Assembly: GCA_037138755.1 (NCBI GenBank)
Contig: JBAXHT010000002.1
Span: 124,001 to 188,000, forward strand
Direction of reading: 5' to 3'
Origin: Armatimonadota bacterium
Lineage (GTDB): Bacteria > Armatimonadota > Fimbriimonadia > Fimbriimonadales > Fimbriimonadaceae
DNA: 64,000 nucleotides
Positions 41,278 through 50,984 of the stretch are shown here, one piece after another (within the stretch, counting starts at the first letter, position 1; every line of letters begins with the position of its first letter). The notes under the pieces were generated by a model that did no database searches, had not been told where the DNA came from, and saw nothing but the letters and a program-made list of their open reading frames with translations. The position numbers and the translations under genes were made by a program.

Positions 41278-42507
41278 GTGGAAACGTTCCGAGTTGGTAT
41301 CGACTTTCGCGGTGCCCAGAGCGGAGGAGGAAGCGGCCAGCGGGGCATTGGCAGGTACACGACTGAGTTAGTTCTTGGACTACTCGAATACGGTCGACCG
41401 TATTTGCAACAGCAAACTGGAAAGCTGGTCGAGATCGTCCTGTTTCATGCAGAGGGAGTCCCGATTCCGGCTGAGATCAACGGGTTGGTTACAACCGCTC
41501 CGGTTAAGGCGCCAACATGGAGCGATGGCAAAAAGCCTTTGTGGCTGCGCTTACCAAAAATTCGGTCTCAAAAGCGGTTTCATGAAATGCGCTTTAACAA
41601 CTCTGTGAAGAGCCAGAAACGGGAGATGGAAAGGCAGTTGGCTAAAGTCAAGCTTGACGTGCTGCACATTCCATCAGCCCTGGACGTAGGCAGCTATCCC
41701 ATCTACTCGTACCCGTGCCCTGTCGTGATGACCTTCCTCGATGCCATCGTGGTCGAACTCCGTGAGGACGTCCTAGATTCCTATCCCTGGTTCCTCCAGG
41801 ACTACTACTTTCTTCAAGCTAAAAACTTGGAAAGCGCAGATCGGATTGTGGCAATCTCCGAGGCTTCCAAGTCAGACGCGAGCAGAGTGTTTGGTTTGGC
41901 CGAAGACAAGATCAATGTCGTCTATCCTGCTGTCTCGAAGGTTTACGACCACCCACCCGAACCGTCCCTAAGAAGTCGGCCCTACTTCCTCTTCTGCAGT
42001 GTCCCAGACCCTCACAAGAATCCTCGACGGGTGATGGAGGCGTTTTCCAGAATGCCGGATAGCCACGACCTTGTGTTTATATCGCCTCACGATCAGCTCT
42101 ACATGCCAAGCCTTATGGCCTACGCCCAAGAGCTTGGAATTCACAAGCGATTCTTCATGACAGGTTTCATCCCTGAGCGAGAGCTGATCAACCTATTCCA
42201 AAATGCCGAAGCCCTTGTCAGCCCCTCTAAGATGGAAGGCTTTGGGCTCCCGGTCGCTCAGGCACTGAGGGCAGGAATTCCCGTGATCACCAGCAACGTT
42301 TCTGCGCAAGCCGAAATTGCCGAGGGAGTCGGACTCCTCGTTGATCCATATTCCGTGGATCAAATCGCTCACGCGATGTCGAGCATCCTGAGCAACTATG
42401 ATCGCGACTTGGCACGACAACTCGGGCGTCAGAGGGCATGTTGGTTTGATGCTGAAAAAGTCACTCGCGAACTTGCCGACGTATATTTATCCGTTGCTCG
42501 GAAATAG
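41278..42507 (+). CDS. Glycosyltransferase family 4 protein (plus-strand copy)
   Basis: 409 residues from GTG 41278. GT-B pattern: VGIDFRGAQSGGGSGQRGIGRYTTELV at the N-terminus (split; the GIGRY motif is typical of mannosyl/glycosyl GT4), C-terminal EGFGLPVAQALRAGIPVITS (E-x7-E, ~320) and VGLLVDPYSVDQIAHAM. A surface polysaccharide or glycolipid enzyme. It pairs with the minus-strand GT4 gene, from which it is only 21 bases apart. Convergent overlap of ~21 bases with the FkbM-like methyltransferase gene. Confidence 0.88.
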   Translation: METFRVGIDFRGAQSGGGSGQRGIGRYTTELVLGLLEYGRPYLQQQTGKLVEIVLFHAEGVPIPAEINGLVTTAPVKAPTWSDGKKPLWLRLPKIRSQKRFHEMRFNNSVKSQKREMERQLAKVKLDVLHIPSALDVGSYPIYSYPCPVVMTFLDAIVVELREDVLDSYPWFLQDYYFLQAKNLESADRIVAISEASKSDASRVFGLAEDKINVVYPAVSKVYDHPPEPSLRSRPYFLFCSVPDPHKNPRRVMEAFSRMPDSHDLVFISPHDQLYMPSLMAYAQELGIHKRFFMTGFIPERELINLFQNAEALVSPSKMEGFGLPVAQALRAGIPVITSNVSAQAEIAEGVGLLVDPYSVDQIAHAMSSILSNYDRDLARQLGRQRACWFDAEKVTRELADVYLSVARK

Positions 42508-43464
42508 TTCGCAAACGGTCGTTTCCTTCCCGGCTTCAAGGTCGATGATCTTGCCGTCCGCCATGTTGCTTATTCTTGCCTGAACAGTCGAGAGGAACTC
42601 ATTCACTCCGTTCGGCGAGAGCGCTTCCTTGATGTTCCAATTCCGCCAGCACTCTTGCGGGGTCCGCCGCTTGAGATCACCCAAGCAGTCTTTTCTGACA
42701 AAGAACGCATTCGGCCCATCCGAAGTCTCGACCAGGCAATATCCTTTGCTCTCGCCGAGTGCAACCAACGCAGAGAGCGAAGCTCCATAGCATGTGCTAG
42801 AAAAGTGGTGCTCCTTCCGCTCAAAGTCGTCTCGGTAAGGAACGACTACTTTGTGCTCCTTGCCGAACAACGGATTAAACTCAATGACAACGATTCTTGG
42901 TTGCTGAGATACGATTGCCTGCCAGAGGTAGTAGTCCATGCCGTCGACATCAATACTCAGCACGTCGACTTCGGCAAACGAAGCATTCACCATCGCGTCC
43001 GCGTTACCCTTCGTCACAAAACTCTTAATATGGGCAATGTCGTGAAAGAACTCGAGCTTGGAACTGCGCAACCATTTTGCTGCCGCATCGCCCGCGTCGA
43101 CGGTTCTTCCGCTCCAGGCGAGATGCTCGAGCAGAAAGCGCGTGTTCGATTCGCGATAATCCTCAACCCCGATTTCGACAAATGTTTTGTTAGGGCATCC
43201 TACGACCCGAACGAGGTAATCAAGAATTCCATCCTCGTTGAATTGTGAAAAACCTTTGAAACCAGCCGCGTAGGGCCGATCGAATTCCTGTCCTCGGTTG
43301 ATCCGAGCCAAAACCTTGGCTGATTCAAACCGGACCAGCTCCTCAACCGACTTCCACTTATGCTGCTCGCCCTGGACAGGAAACCCATGGCTTACCAGCG
43401 CGTTTTTGACTGCCGCCTCTACGATGAGTCGGAATCGCTCTTTGAATTTTTGAATTGCGGCCAC
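42487..43464 (-). CDS. FkbM-like methyltransferase
   Basis: About 325 residues from GTG 43464. SAM-binding fold with TFVEIGVEDYRESNTRFLLEH (~93-113, split), VDVLSIDVDGMDYYLWQAI (~167-185) and VVIEFNP: the FkbM-type methyltransferase pattern common among surface-glycan modifying enzymes. A longer in-frame reading to ATG 43521 would start inside the tRNA terminator hairpin (codons from the U-run read LFF), so the GTG is more likely; TAAACT just upstream of it could be its own -10. Neighbouring glycosyltransferases support a glycan role. Confidence 0.75.
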   Translation of the reverse strand: MAAIQKFKERFRLIVEAAVKNALVSHGFPVQGEQHKWKSVEELVRFESAKVLARINRGQEFDRPYAAGFKGFSQFNEDGILDYLVRVVGCPNKTFVEIGVEDYRESNTRFLLEHLAWSGRTVDAGDAAAKWLRSSKLEFFHDIAHIKSFVTKGNADAMVNASFAEVDVLSIDVDGMDYYLWQAIVSQQPRIVVIEFNPLFGKEHKVVVPYRDDFERKEHHFSSTCYGASLSALVALGESKGYCLVETSDGPNAFFVRKDCLGDLKRRTPQECWRNWNIKEALSPNGVNEFLSTVQARISNMADGKIIDLEAGKETTVCELFPSNG

Positions 43465-43500
43465 AGTCGCTGAGTTTAACTCGGGGCGGTATCGAGAAAC

Positions 43501-43536
43501 AAAAAAAAGTCTCGAATTCATACTGAATTCGAGACT

Positions 43537-43537
<1 letters not shown>
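43501..43537 (-). terminator. Terminator of tRNA-fMet
   Basis: A 13-base perfect stem AAGTCTCGAATTC/GAATTCGAGACTT (43507-43519 with 43525-43537) with loop ATACT, followed on the minus strand by a run of eight T (43508-43501 region). It begins at the 3' end of the tRNA. Confidence 0.9.
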
Positions 43538-43613
<76 letters not shown>

Positions 43614-43626
43614 GTGACAGTCTATG

Positions 43627-43655
43627 ATTATGACAGCGTTAAGGCTCAAAGTCAA
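43627..43655 (-). promoter_or_regulatory. Promoter of initiator tRNA
   Basis: TTGACT (43655-43650), exactly 17 bases spacer, CATAAT (43632-43627) preceded by TGT (extended -10). Predicted start near 43620, seven bases before the tRNA. One of the best promoters in the window. Confidence 0.85.
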
Positions 43656-43660
43656 GCAGG

Positions 43661-44482
43661 TTAGCGACCTTTGTTCAACAAAGGCTCGCGCCACTTGCCT
43701 GCTAGGCTGTACTTCGTGCGGTCATACTCGGTTTGGGCGTCTTCAGATTTGAGGAGGAGCAGACCTCGGTTGACCGAGATTGCGTGGACCAGGAACCCGT
43801 GGCGGCCATCTGCCTGGGTGAAGTTCTCTTTGGCAGTCTTCTTAAAGGCTAGCCGTGTCATCGCAATCGTCGACTCGTCCGGTGCCTCGTTGCTGTTGTT
43901 CCAGCCGATCAGGAATCCATCCTGCTTGCCGGAGAACGGTTTTGGGTTGAATGTCTCAGATGCTCCGGCGTTGGCCGTTTCCGCAACCAAAACAATATTG
44001 TCCGCGTTCTCGACTTCTTTAGTTGGACTGCTGGAGTACGCGGCGTACATGCCGTAAGTCGATGGTATTGGATCTCCGCCAGTCGGACTGGCCGAATATG
44101 CGTATTCGGAGGGATCTGCACTCGGGCAGACGAACGTGGCCCGAATGCTCATCAACGGTTGAATATCGCTGACCCAGGTGTAAGGATATCCGGCTGGACC
44201 GATTGCGGGTTCGCCGTTCTGTCCTACTTCATAAACGGGCGGGAATCGATCGTCGTGCTGATCTGCATAAAGTTGGAGGGCCTCGCCGATTTTGCTCAGA
44301 TTCTTTTTACAAGTCGTCGCATAGGCCTTGTCTCGCATCGAAATGTAGACTGGAACCATGCCTAGGAGTACCCCTGCAGTTGCCAGAAGAATCCACTTGA
44401 CATCCTTGCGGGTCATATACTGCGCACCGGGAGATTTTGCTCCCTCTGGCGCGTCAATGTCGTAGGCCGAATTCTCGCTCAT
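43661..44482 (-). CDS. Membrane-anchored pseudopilin-like (DUF1559-type) protein
   Basis: 273 residues. A cytoplasmic N-tail of ~28 residues, one transmembrane helix (~31-50), then an extracytoplasmic domain beginning CKKNLSKIGEALQLYADQHDDRFPP, the pattern after the pilin helix in type II secretion-like pseudopilins and DUF1559 proteins. There is no G/F-TLxE prepilin peptidase site, so it is not a processed pilin. Such proteins are expanded in Planctomycetes and Armatimonadota. It overlaps the LCP gene by 4 bases. Confidence 0.68.
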   Translation of the reverse strand: MSENSAYDIDAPEGAKSPGAQYMTRKDVKWILLATAGVLLGMVPVYISMRDKAYATTCKKNLSKIGEALQLYADQHDDRFPPVYEVGQNGEPAIGPAGYPYTWVSDIQPLMSIRATFVCPSADPSEYAYSASPTGGDPIPSTYGMYAAYSSSPTKEVENADNIVLVAETANAGASETFNPKPFSGKQDGFLIGWNNSNEAPDESTIAMTRLAFKKTAKENFTQADGRHGFLVHAISVNRGLLLLKSEDAQTEYDRTKYSLAGKWREPLLNKGR

Positions 44483-45546
44483 TGGTTTGCATCCTCCTCT
44501 TTACTCACGGCTCCAGCAGGAATGAATCCATACTGCTTGAACATCTTGGTCGCCGCTGGCCGGTCAATCTCTTCGAACGTTCCCCGTCCTGGTTTGGTCG
44601 GCATCCGAAGCATCTTCACGTTCTTCTGACCAACCTTTTTCTGGAAGGTTGCCAAAGCAGCAATTTCCTTGGTTGTCAAAGCGCCGCCGAGAACTGCGAC
44701 ACCCTTCTCAACAATCTCGGGGAGTGCCGTGATGTGTTTCAGGACTGCACCTTGGAACGCCAGTAGCAGTTGGCGCTGACGCTCTGTGCGCACAAAATCG
44801 CCTTCGGCTTTCGGATCACCCTCTCCGCCTTTAGGATACAGCGCGCTCTTTGGGGTGGTCTTTCGGTAGCGAACGTAGCACATGGCATCGTAACCGTCTA
44901 GGAGTTTTCTGCCGGGCCTAAAATCAACGAAGAGCCCACCGGCCTTATCCACATAGTCCATTCGGTACTTGATCATTACCTCGACTCCGCCAACTGAATC
45001 GATCAGTTCTTGGAACGCGGTGTAGTCGATTTGAACCGTGCGGTCTACTTTGACGCCAGTGAGAGTTTCAACGGCTTTCTGCTGAAACTCGTTCGCCTTC
45101 TCCCGTTTGGCAAGGTTGTGATACGCGTTTACCTTGTGATCTGGACCTCCTTTAAGGCGGACCCGAGTATCGCGAGGAACAGATATGCCCGTAATCGTTT
45201 GGTTCTTGAAGTCAAGTCTCGCCAGTAGGATCATGTCGGCGCGACCGGCAGACTTTAGGACTTGTTGGCCGCCTGGAGCCAGATCTTCATCGCATCCGAG
45301 GAGGAGAAGATTTACGGCGTCTTGCCGGAACGTTTCTTTGGGGTCCGCAGTCAAGCCTTGGATACTGTCGACCATGACCTTACTTCGGCCAAGCCAGCCG
45401 GCAACTGTCCCACCGAAAAGGAAAAGTGCTATCCATAGCACCCAAAGGATGTTGCCCCAGATCGGTTTGCGCTTGCGCAAAGAAGCCCGTTGGCGCACGG
45501 GTACTCGTGCGTTGTTTGTTTCACTTGGTTCGATGATCGGTTTCAA
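44479..45546 (-). CDS. LytR-CpsA-Psr (LCP) family protein
   Basis: 355 residues. Membrane anchor (~31-50), then the LCP domain: VNLLLLGCDED (~75-86), RADMILLARLD (~100), ISVPRDTRVRL with the conserved Asp/Arg pair, and YVRYRKT (~220). LCP proteins transfer teichoic acid or capsular polymers onto peptidoglycan in Gram-positives; in diderm bacteria some attach glycans to lipids or proteins. The pseudopilin-like gene is translationally coupled after it. Confidence 0.9.
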   Translation of the reverse strand: MKPIIEPSETNNARVPVRQRASLRKRKPIWGNILWVLWIALFLFGGTVAGWLGRSKVMVDSIQGLTADPKETFRQDAVNLLLLGCDEDLAPGGQQVLKSAGRADMILLARLDFKNQTITGISVPRDTRVRLKGGPDHKVNAYHNLAKREKANEFQQKAVETLTGVKVDRTVQIDYTAFQELIDSVGGVEVMIKYRMDYVDKAGGLFVDFRPGRKLLDGYDAMCYVRYRKTTPKSALYPKGGEGDPKAEGDFVRTERQRQLLLAFQGAVLKHITALPEIVEKGVAVLGGALTTKEIAALATFQKKVGQKNVKMLRMPTKPGRGTFEEIDRPAATKMFKQYGFIPAGAVSKEEDANQ

Positions 45547-45562
45547 CGACTAATGCCCTTCC

Positions 45563-46864
45563 CTAGTTCCCTTCCGCCGCAACTGGGCAGTGAGGAAAAC
45601 GAACTCTAAAGGTGCTTCCGTGCCCCGGTTCGCTTTCTATTTCTACTTTACCGTCATGGCTATTTGCTAGTTCCAAGACGATTTTGGTCCCCCAGCCACT
45701 ACCGCCCGCCTTTGACCACTGGCTACGCGCATTTCCGCTCAGGATTCTTCGTGCCACTTCGGGCGGCATACCTGGACCTGAATCCACGACTTCGAACCAG
45801 TGCTCGGTCTCCTTGAACGTGTATCGAACCGTCACTGAGCCCAAAAACTCTTCTTCTTCCGCAGCCGCCAGAGTTTCCTCTTCGATCGTTTCGAAAACCG
45901 CCTTGATCGAATTCCCGACCAGGTTTTGGACGATCCGAAAAACGTAAAGGTCGTCGTATGCGGACTCGGGGGCGTTGTTCTCAATGTCGTAAATCATCTT
46001 AACATGCTTCGACCTGGCTTCGGATTCCAGGTAGGAGGCACCGTTTTCGATGGTTCGCGCCATGCTGCTGACCTGAAAGTTTGGTCGTAGCGACCGACCG
46101 GCCGACATGTCGCTGATGAGCCGAGAGTAGCCGACGATTCGATCAACGGATTGCCGAAGATCCCCGACAAGAGGATCCAGTGATTCCAAATTTTCTTGCG
46201 CCTCTTCGGGAACGCTAGCTGGTTCGAGCGTACGCTTCAGCTCGCCAATTGCCATTTCGCCAAAGCTCAGCGAAGCGTAGAGCGAAGCAGCCAGGTTTCC
46301 GATGTCATGAGACACCTTGCCCATTCCCAGCAAAGTCGATGCTCGCGTCGACTCTTCTTGAAGTCGAAAGTTGAGATACGCCATTGTTGCGACGGAAGCA
46401 ATTGTATCAAGCACCGCGCCATCCGTATCGTTGAACGCCTCGTCCTGTTTGTTGAGGAGTTGAACGACTCCAATTGGTTGCTCGTCCTCCATCATGAGAG
46501 GCGTCGCGACCATGCTTCGAACGACAATTCCGGTCGCCCTCTCAAACGGATTGAGCTCGCTCTCAGGCTTCTCCGGAATCTCTTTGAGAAGCGTTTTCTG
46601 GCTCTGAAAAGCTGCCCCGGCCATGCCGAAGTCGTCGGCGATATCCTTCATCGGCAGCAGAGGCTCTACTTCGGCGGGAAGCACGTGTTGGAAAACGAGG
46701 CGGTTCGTCGCCGGATCATGGAGGTAAATCGTTCCGCCTTGTGCCCCTACCGCTTCGACGCAGATTTTCAAGACGTCCCGCAGAAGTGTATCGAACTCGC
46801 CGTGAGAGGACAGCTTATGCGTCGCCGACTGTACCGCTCGTATCAGCCGACCATTGACATCCAT
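45563..46864 (-). CDS. GAF-domain sensor histidine kinase
   Basis: 433 residues. GAF domain (~15-175: FDTLLRDVLKICVEAVGAQGGTIYL, split; IGVVQLLNKQDEAFNDTDG), dimerisation/H-box KVSHDIGNLAAS (~190), N-box NLVGNSIKAV (~325), G-boxes DSGPGMP (~375) and GGSGWGTKI (~400). Soluble cytosolic kinase, no receiver domain or response regulator gene next to it, so an orphan kinase. The signal is probably a small cytosolic ligand via GAF. Confidence 0.9.
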   Translation of the reverse strand: MDVNGRLIRAVQSATHKLSSHGEFDTLLRDVLKICVEAVGAQGGTIYLHDPATNRLVFQHVLPAEVEPLLPMKDIADDFGMAGAAFQSQKTLLKEIPEKPESELNPFERATGIVVRSMVATPLMMEDEQPIGVVQLLNKQDEAFNDTDGAVLDTIASVATMAYLNFRLQEESTRASTLLGMGKVSHDIGNLAASLYASLSFGEMAIGELKRTLEPASVPEEAQENLESLDPLVGDLRQSVDRIVGYSRLISDMSAGRSLRPNFQVSSMARTIENGASYLESEARSKHVKMIYDIENNAPESAYDDLYVFRIVQNLVGNSIKAVFETIEEETLAAAEEEEFLGSVTVRYTFKETEHWFEVVDSGPGMPPEVARRILSGNARSQWSKAGGSGWGTKIVLELANSHDGKVEIESEPGHGSTFRVRFPHCPVAAEGN

Positions 46865-46874
46865 TCCGTCTAGT

Positions 46875-49184
46875 TTACTTGACAGCCCCAGCTGGAAGAA
46901 TTTGGAACTTGAACACAGCCGGACTCGAAGGTGAGCTCATCAAGGTATTCCTCTGCTTGAAAATCTTTATCGCAGTGGCAAGGGGCTCCATGCCACCTAG
47001 ATTCCTTGCCGCAGCTGGAAAATTCTCGCTCTTCAGCCTAAATGCCAATCGGTGTCCCTTTTTGACTAGATGAGCTGCGTCCCACATCATTAACTTTGCG
47101 CGATATGTCTTCCCTGCCAATAGAGCTCTCGGCTGATCCATGCCGTTGACATACGCCGCTCGAAGTTTTCCTCCTCGGAAAGCCGGGTATGCCTTATTGT
47201 TGGCGTCCATATCCCAGACCTCGGCAAAGAAGTCGGTGTCCTTCGCGTCGCTCTTGAAATCGAACTCGACGGACATCGGACCGGTGATAGTAGTGTCTTC
47301 TTTCATCGGCTCTGACTCGAGGTAGATCGGAGCCAAAGCCAGAGTCTTTTTCGATGCAAACATCGAGCCCGCTTGCGATCCGATATCAAGCGTATCGATC
47401 TCGAACTTCGTTGTCGAGGGATCATAGATGTACGTCTTACTCGAAGGTTTGGAAACCTTGCTGACCATCTTCCCAGACGCAAAGTCAAATTGGAGAGATT
47501 GGGTGGTACTGCCCGACATTGGCCAATCGCTGGTTTCGATCCACTGGTTCTTGCCGGTGACGAAGAACTTCGCCTTGGGCACTTTTTCGATTCCAACTTG
47601 CTTCTCCTTGAGCCAGGTGTCGAACCAGCGGAGGTAGAGCGAGTCGAGTTCCAGGATCGCGTGATCACCAAAGTTAACGTCTTGGAGTGACGAGGTCGTG
47701 TTGAAGAAGTGATTCCAGGGTCCATAGATGAGCCACTGATTCTTTTTCCCGGCCGACCTACCGAACATCCAGTTACGCTGTGTGCCAATCTCGTCCCCAT
47801 CGAACCAGCCACTAATATGCAAGACCGGAATCTCGACTTTCCCGATCAAGTTCTCGAAGTCGACAGTCGGCCAGCTCTTGGAGCCTTCCTTTGTCAGCCA
47901 GCGGTCGTAAATCTTGCTGTTGAAGCCCAGCAGTTTGTCGTCAATTTTATTGAGCGGCAAGATGTTCAAGGCCCGCAGGTTCTTCATCGTGTCCATGGCT
48001 CCTAGAGCGCCGTTGCCGTTTGGATTGTCAACGATTCGCATCCACCACAGATCGCTCATCAGAAGCAGGGTTCCTGCGTCGTAAGGCAAGTTCCACATGG
48101 CGCTCCCCGGAGGCGATACTTGCGGAACCATGCATTTGAGCGATGGGTGATTTTCTACTGCGGCGGCCCATTGGACGAACCCACCATAAGATGCACCAAT
48201 CATTCCGACTCGACCGTTGCACCAAACTTGGTTGTCAATCCAGTCGATGGTGTCATACCCATCCGCTCGCTCTGACTCCATCGGCAGGAACACACCTTTG
48301 GAGTCGCCCGTTCCTCGGACGTCTTGGGAGACGAACACATAGCCACGGCTCGCAAAGAAGTTTGCGGTTGGCGACTGCTTGCGACCGTAAGGGGTGCGAG
48401 TGAGAATTACCGGATAACGACCCTCGGCCTTCGGCCGGTAGACAGTCGCCTTTGTCGTAACTCCGTCGCGCATCGGGATGTCGACTTCGGCTGTCGTCGT
48501 TTCCATCGATGCCTGGCTCAGTTCTGGGTACTTCGCGATCGGATCAACGAACAGCCCACCTGTTCCTTTCAGTTCGAAGCCAATCTTTTGCGAAGGAATG
48601 TTCCACCCAAGAAACTCGCCACTTTTATCGAATGCTGCAGAACCTTGAACGGTGACTACCTTCATCGGATATACGCTTGCCTCCATCGATTTCCCGTCAC
48701 GGGTGATTTGGCGGGAAAGCGGGGAATCAAAGGTGAAACCTGCTTTGCTTAGGCTTTCGAGCATAAACATCTTCTTCAGGGTTAGCTTTGAGATGCCGGA
48801 CAAATCCAGTTTCTTCAATAGTCCAGGGTGGAAATTGGCAAAAATGGGTAGGGTTGGTTCGATCGGCGCGACCGTCGGGGTGCCACCTCTCTTGGTCGTG
48901 AATGTTGCTTTGCCATCCTCGAACCGGATCGACGAAACCTGCACCTCTTTCGTTCCGGCAAGCATCTTCTCATCAAACTCAAACTGGGTGACTTTGTCAT
49001 CCGAGCTTTGGATGGAGAGCTTCGACGACACATGATAGCCGGCCAAGTCAATCTCAGTGAGCGACTCAGCTTTGCCATTGCCGAACTCTCTGTAAACGCT
49101 TGAACCCGACTCTTTTCCGTCGTATCGGAAAATGAACTCCTTGGTCGAAACTTGAACTGAAAGTGCGAAGAGAAGAGGCGACAT
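46875..49184 (-). CDS. CocE/NonD-family hydrolase (X-Pro dipeptidyl-peptidase-like)
   Basis: 769 residues with a short signal peptide. Core: RTPYGRKQSPTANFFASRGY, QDVRGTGDSKGVF, YDTIDWIDNQVWCNGRVGMIGASYGG (nucleophile Ser in GASYGG, ~345; split here), HISGWFDGDE (Asp) and GPWNHF (His). C-terminal beta-sandwich domain (X-Pro DPP C-term). The ~250-residue N-terminal part is extra. Likely a secreted or periplasmic acylpeptide/ester hydrolase. Confidence 0.86.
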   Translation of the reverse strand: MSPLLFALSVQVSTKEFIFRYDGKESGSSVYREFGNGKAESLTEIDLAGYHVSSKLSIQSSDDKVTQFEFDEKMLAGTKEVQVSSIRFEDGKATFTTKRGGTPTVAPIEPTLPIFANFHPGLLKKLDLSGISKLTLKKMFMLESLSKAGFTFDSPLSRQITRDGKSMEASVYPMKVVTVQGSAAFDKSGEFLGWNIPSQKIGFELKGTGGLFVDPIAKYPELSQASMETTTAEVDIPMRDGVTTKATVYRPKAEGRYPVILTRTPYGRKQSPTANFFASRGYVFVSQDVRGTGDSKGVFLPMESERADGYDTIDWIDNQVWCNGRVGMIGASYGGFVQWAAAVENHPSLKCMVPQVSPPGSAMWNLPYDAGTLLLMSDLWWMRIVDNPNGNGALGAMDTMKNLRALNILPLNKIDDKLLGFNSKIYDRWLTKEGSKSWPTVDFENLIGKVEIPVLHISGWFDGDEIGTQRNWMFGRSAGKKNQWLIYGPWNHFFNTTSSLQDVNFGDHAILELDSLYLRWFDTWLKEKQVGIEKVPKAKFFVTGKNQWIETSDWPMSGSTTQSLQFDFASGKMVSKVSKPSSKTYIYDPSTTKFEIDTLDIGSQAGSMFASKKTLALAPIYLESEPMKEDTTITGPMSVEFDFKSDAKDTDFFAEVWDMDANNKAYPAFRGGKLRAAYVNGMDQPRALLAGKTYRAKLMMWDAAHLVKKGHRLAFRLKSENFPAAARNLGGMEPLATAIKIFKQRNTLMSSPSSPAVFKFQILPAGAVK

Positions 49185-49232
49185 CTTGCCTCAATGTTAC
49201 GCGATCTGCCCAATTCAAGTTTCGATGATGAT

Positions 49233-50207
49233 CTAAATAAATCGGATTGGAACTCGTTTTTGCTTCTCGTCCTCTTGGAGCTCTTTTGGCTTGAAGATCA
49301 TCGGCCGGCTCAATTCGTCTTCCGGAATAACTTCGCCGTTCAAACGCCTCAACATAAAGGCGAGCGGAGTGTCGCCGGGAAAATGCTCTAGTCCCTCAAG
49401 CACGATTCTCCGCTCCTCATCTTTCTTGCCCAGTTCTCGAAGAGTCACAGCAAGCCGACGGTAGTTCGTCTGACTAGCCTCGATTTCATCTTCCGACAAA
49501 TGGCCCCAGTTCTCGTGGGCGATGACGCTTGCCCTTTGCAAGAACGGGAGTGCTTGGGCGAAGTCTCGCTTACCTTCAAACTCTTTGAGATGGCAGAAGG
49601 CGATCTGAGAGAGTATATCGATACTCTTCGGGTTGTGCTGGAGTCCTTCGTTAAGATAAACCAGCGCCTTTCGGAATCCCTCTCGGTCCTTTTCCCACAG
49701 CATAATGTTTGCCCCGGTCGTCCAGCCAGAGACGAACTGCGGATCCAAGAAAGTCATCAACCGAAACAGAGGGAGCGAGTCCTTGGGAGTGTTATGACTG
49801 TGGCCAGTCATGTCCTTGTAGCTTGTGGTTGCTCGTTCAATGTCGCCAAAGATGCCTCGGAAGTCGATCTTCTCTGAGGGGATGACCGTGACGATCTTTG
49901 AGTCGTCATGAATCTTTTCCTCTTTTGAGTCGCCGCCAACTCCCTTGCGACCGTTTTTGATTTCCGCATCCGTGAGCGGTCGCATTTCAACTCCGTTATG
50001 GAGATACAAATCTGCGTGGAGAAACAGCCAAGACGATGCACTGGTACGGAATTGACCGAGCAAGGACGCCGCAGCGTGAGAATCCTGGGCTTCGAGCCCA
50101 ACTGGCTTGATCGCAGGGTTGACGCTCTCCTTGATCGAGCTCGTGTTGGCTCCTACAAGAGCGGCGACAAGCACGGAGCATCCAACAACTACAGAGGCGA
50201 CTTTCAC
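49233..50207 (-). CDS. Membrane-anchored TPR protein
   Basis: 324 residues from GTG 50207; N-terminal signal/anchor (~1-20), linker, and TPR-like helical repeats in the C-terminal two thirds (FRKALVYLNEGLQHNPKSIDILSQIAF; split; FAQALPFLQRASVIAHENW; RRIVLEGLEHFPGDTPLAF). An intermediate charged segment (GRKGVGGDSKEEKIHDD) is low-complexity. Two bases downstream of the ABC-2 permease gene on the minus strand, so part of that operon; it may assist the exporter. Confidence 0.75.
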   Translation of the reverse strand: MKVASVVVGCSVLVAALVGANTSSIKESVNPAIKPVGLEAQDSHAAASLLGQFRTSASSWLFLHADLYLHNGVEMRPLTDAEIKNGRKGVGGDSKEEKIHDDSKIVTVIPSEKIDFRGIFGDIERATTSYKDMTGHSHNTPKDSLPLFRLMTFLDPQFVSGWTTGANIMLWEKDREGFRKALVYLNEGLQHNPKSIDILSQIAFCHLKEFEGKRDFAQALPFLQRASVIAHENWGHLSEDEIEASQTNYRRLAVTLRELGKKDEERRIVLEGLEHFPGDTPLAFMLRRLNGEVIPEDELSRPMIFKPKELQEDEKQKRVPIRFI

Positions 50208-50210
50208 GAG

Positions 50211-50984
50211 TTAAACCGCCTGCCTTCGGAACTTGGCCCAGCTTAGAGCAAGCGTTGCGCCGGAGTAGGCAAAACCATAGGCGAACAGGAATCCCATGAC
50301 CCAGAGAGGGACCATTGTCCAACCAATGTAAACGGCTCGCCCGCCAAGGTCGAACAGACCGGTCTGCGGAAGAAGGCTATTGATCACCGCACAAACCGGC
50401 TTGACAGCTGGATTCTCGGCGGAAGCCATCACCAGCCCCCGTGCGATCATTGGCGAGCCGAAAGCGAAGATGAACGACATCGTTGCTGCGGCGCTCGGCG
50501 TCATATACGTGCTAAGCATCATGGCAAAGGAGCAGACAACAACCAAGCCGAGCATCTTAGCAACCAGGTACTGAACCATGATCAACTCAAACTTAACATG
50601 AAAGATCATCAGCGCAAGGGCAGTGAGGGCGGCAAGCAGCAGGAACGAAATCCAAGTTACGATCACTGCACCAATCAGTTTTCCAACCAATAGGTCGAGT
50701 CGAGAAATTGGTCTGGCGAGGAGCGGATAAAGCGTTCGGTTTTTGATCTCATCCGGGATCAGTCGCGACGAGGTAAGGACGGCGATGATCGTTGAGAACA
50801 TTCCGAGTACGGTGACCGCCATGTCCTTTGCAAAGATCTCAAGGCCACTAAATCCGAAGAACCCAAGGGTGCTACTCGCGAGCAGGATCACAAAGCCAAG
50901 GATGGCGACTACCCAAAGATCTTTTCGCCGAAGCGACTCCAAAACAACACAGCGCGCCAGAGCGCGATAGGCGGAAAAGTTCAT
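50211..50984 (-). CDS. ABC-2 type transporter permease
   Basis: 257 residues, six predicted membrane helices with characteristic SSRLIPDEIKNRTLYPLLARPISRLDLLVGKLIGA (split; the ABC-2 coupling-helix region ~70-105) and a long central hydrophobic block. Typical of NosY/CcmA-partner exporters. Overlaps the ATPase gene by 4 bases upstream and abuts the TPR gene downstream. Substrate unknown. Confidence 0.88.
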   Translation of the reverse strand: MNFSAYRALARCVVLESLRRKDLWVVAILGFVILLASSTLGFFGFSGLEIFAKDMAVTVLGMFSTIIAVLTSSRLIPDEIKNRTLYPLLARPISRLDLLVGKLIGAVIVTWISFLLLAALTALALMIFHVKFELIMVQYLVAKMLGLVVVCSFAMMLSTYMTPSAAATMSFIFAFGSPMIARGLVMASAENPAVKPVCAVINSLLPQTGLFDLGGRAVYIGWTMVPLWVMGFLFAYGFAYSGATLALSWAKFRRQAV

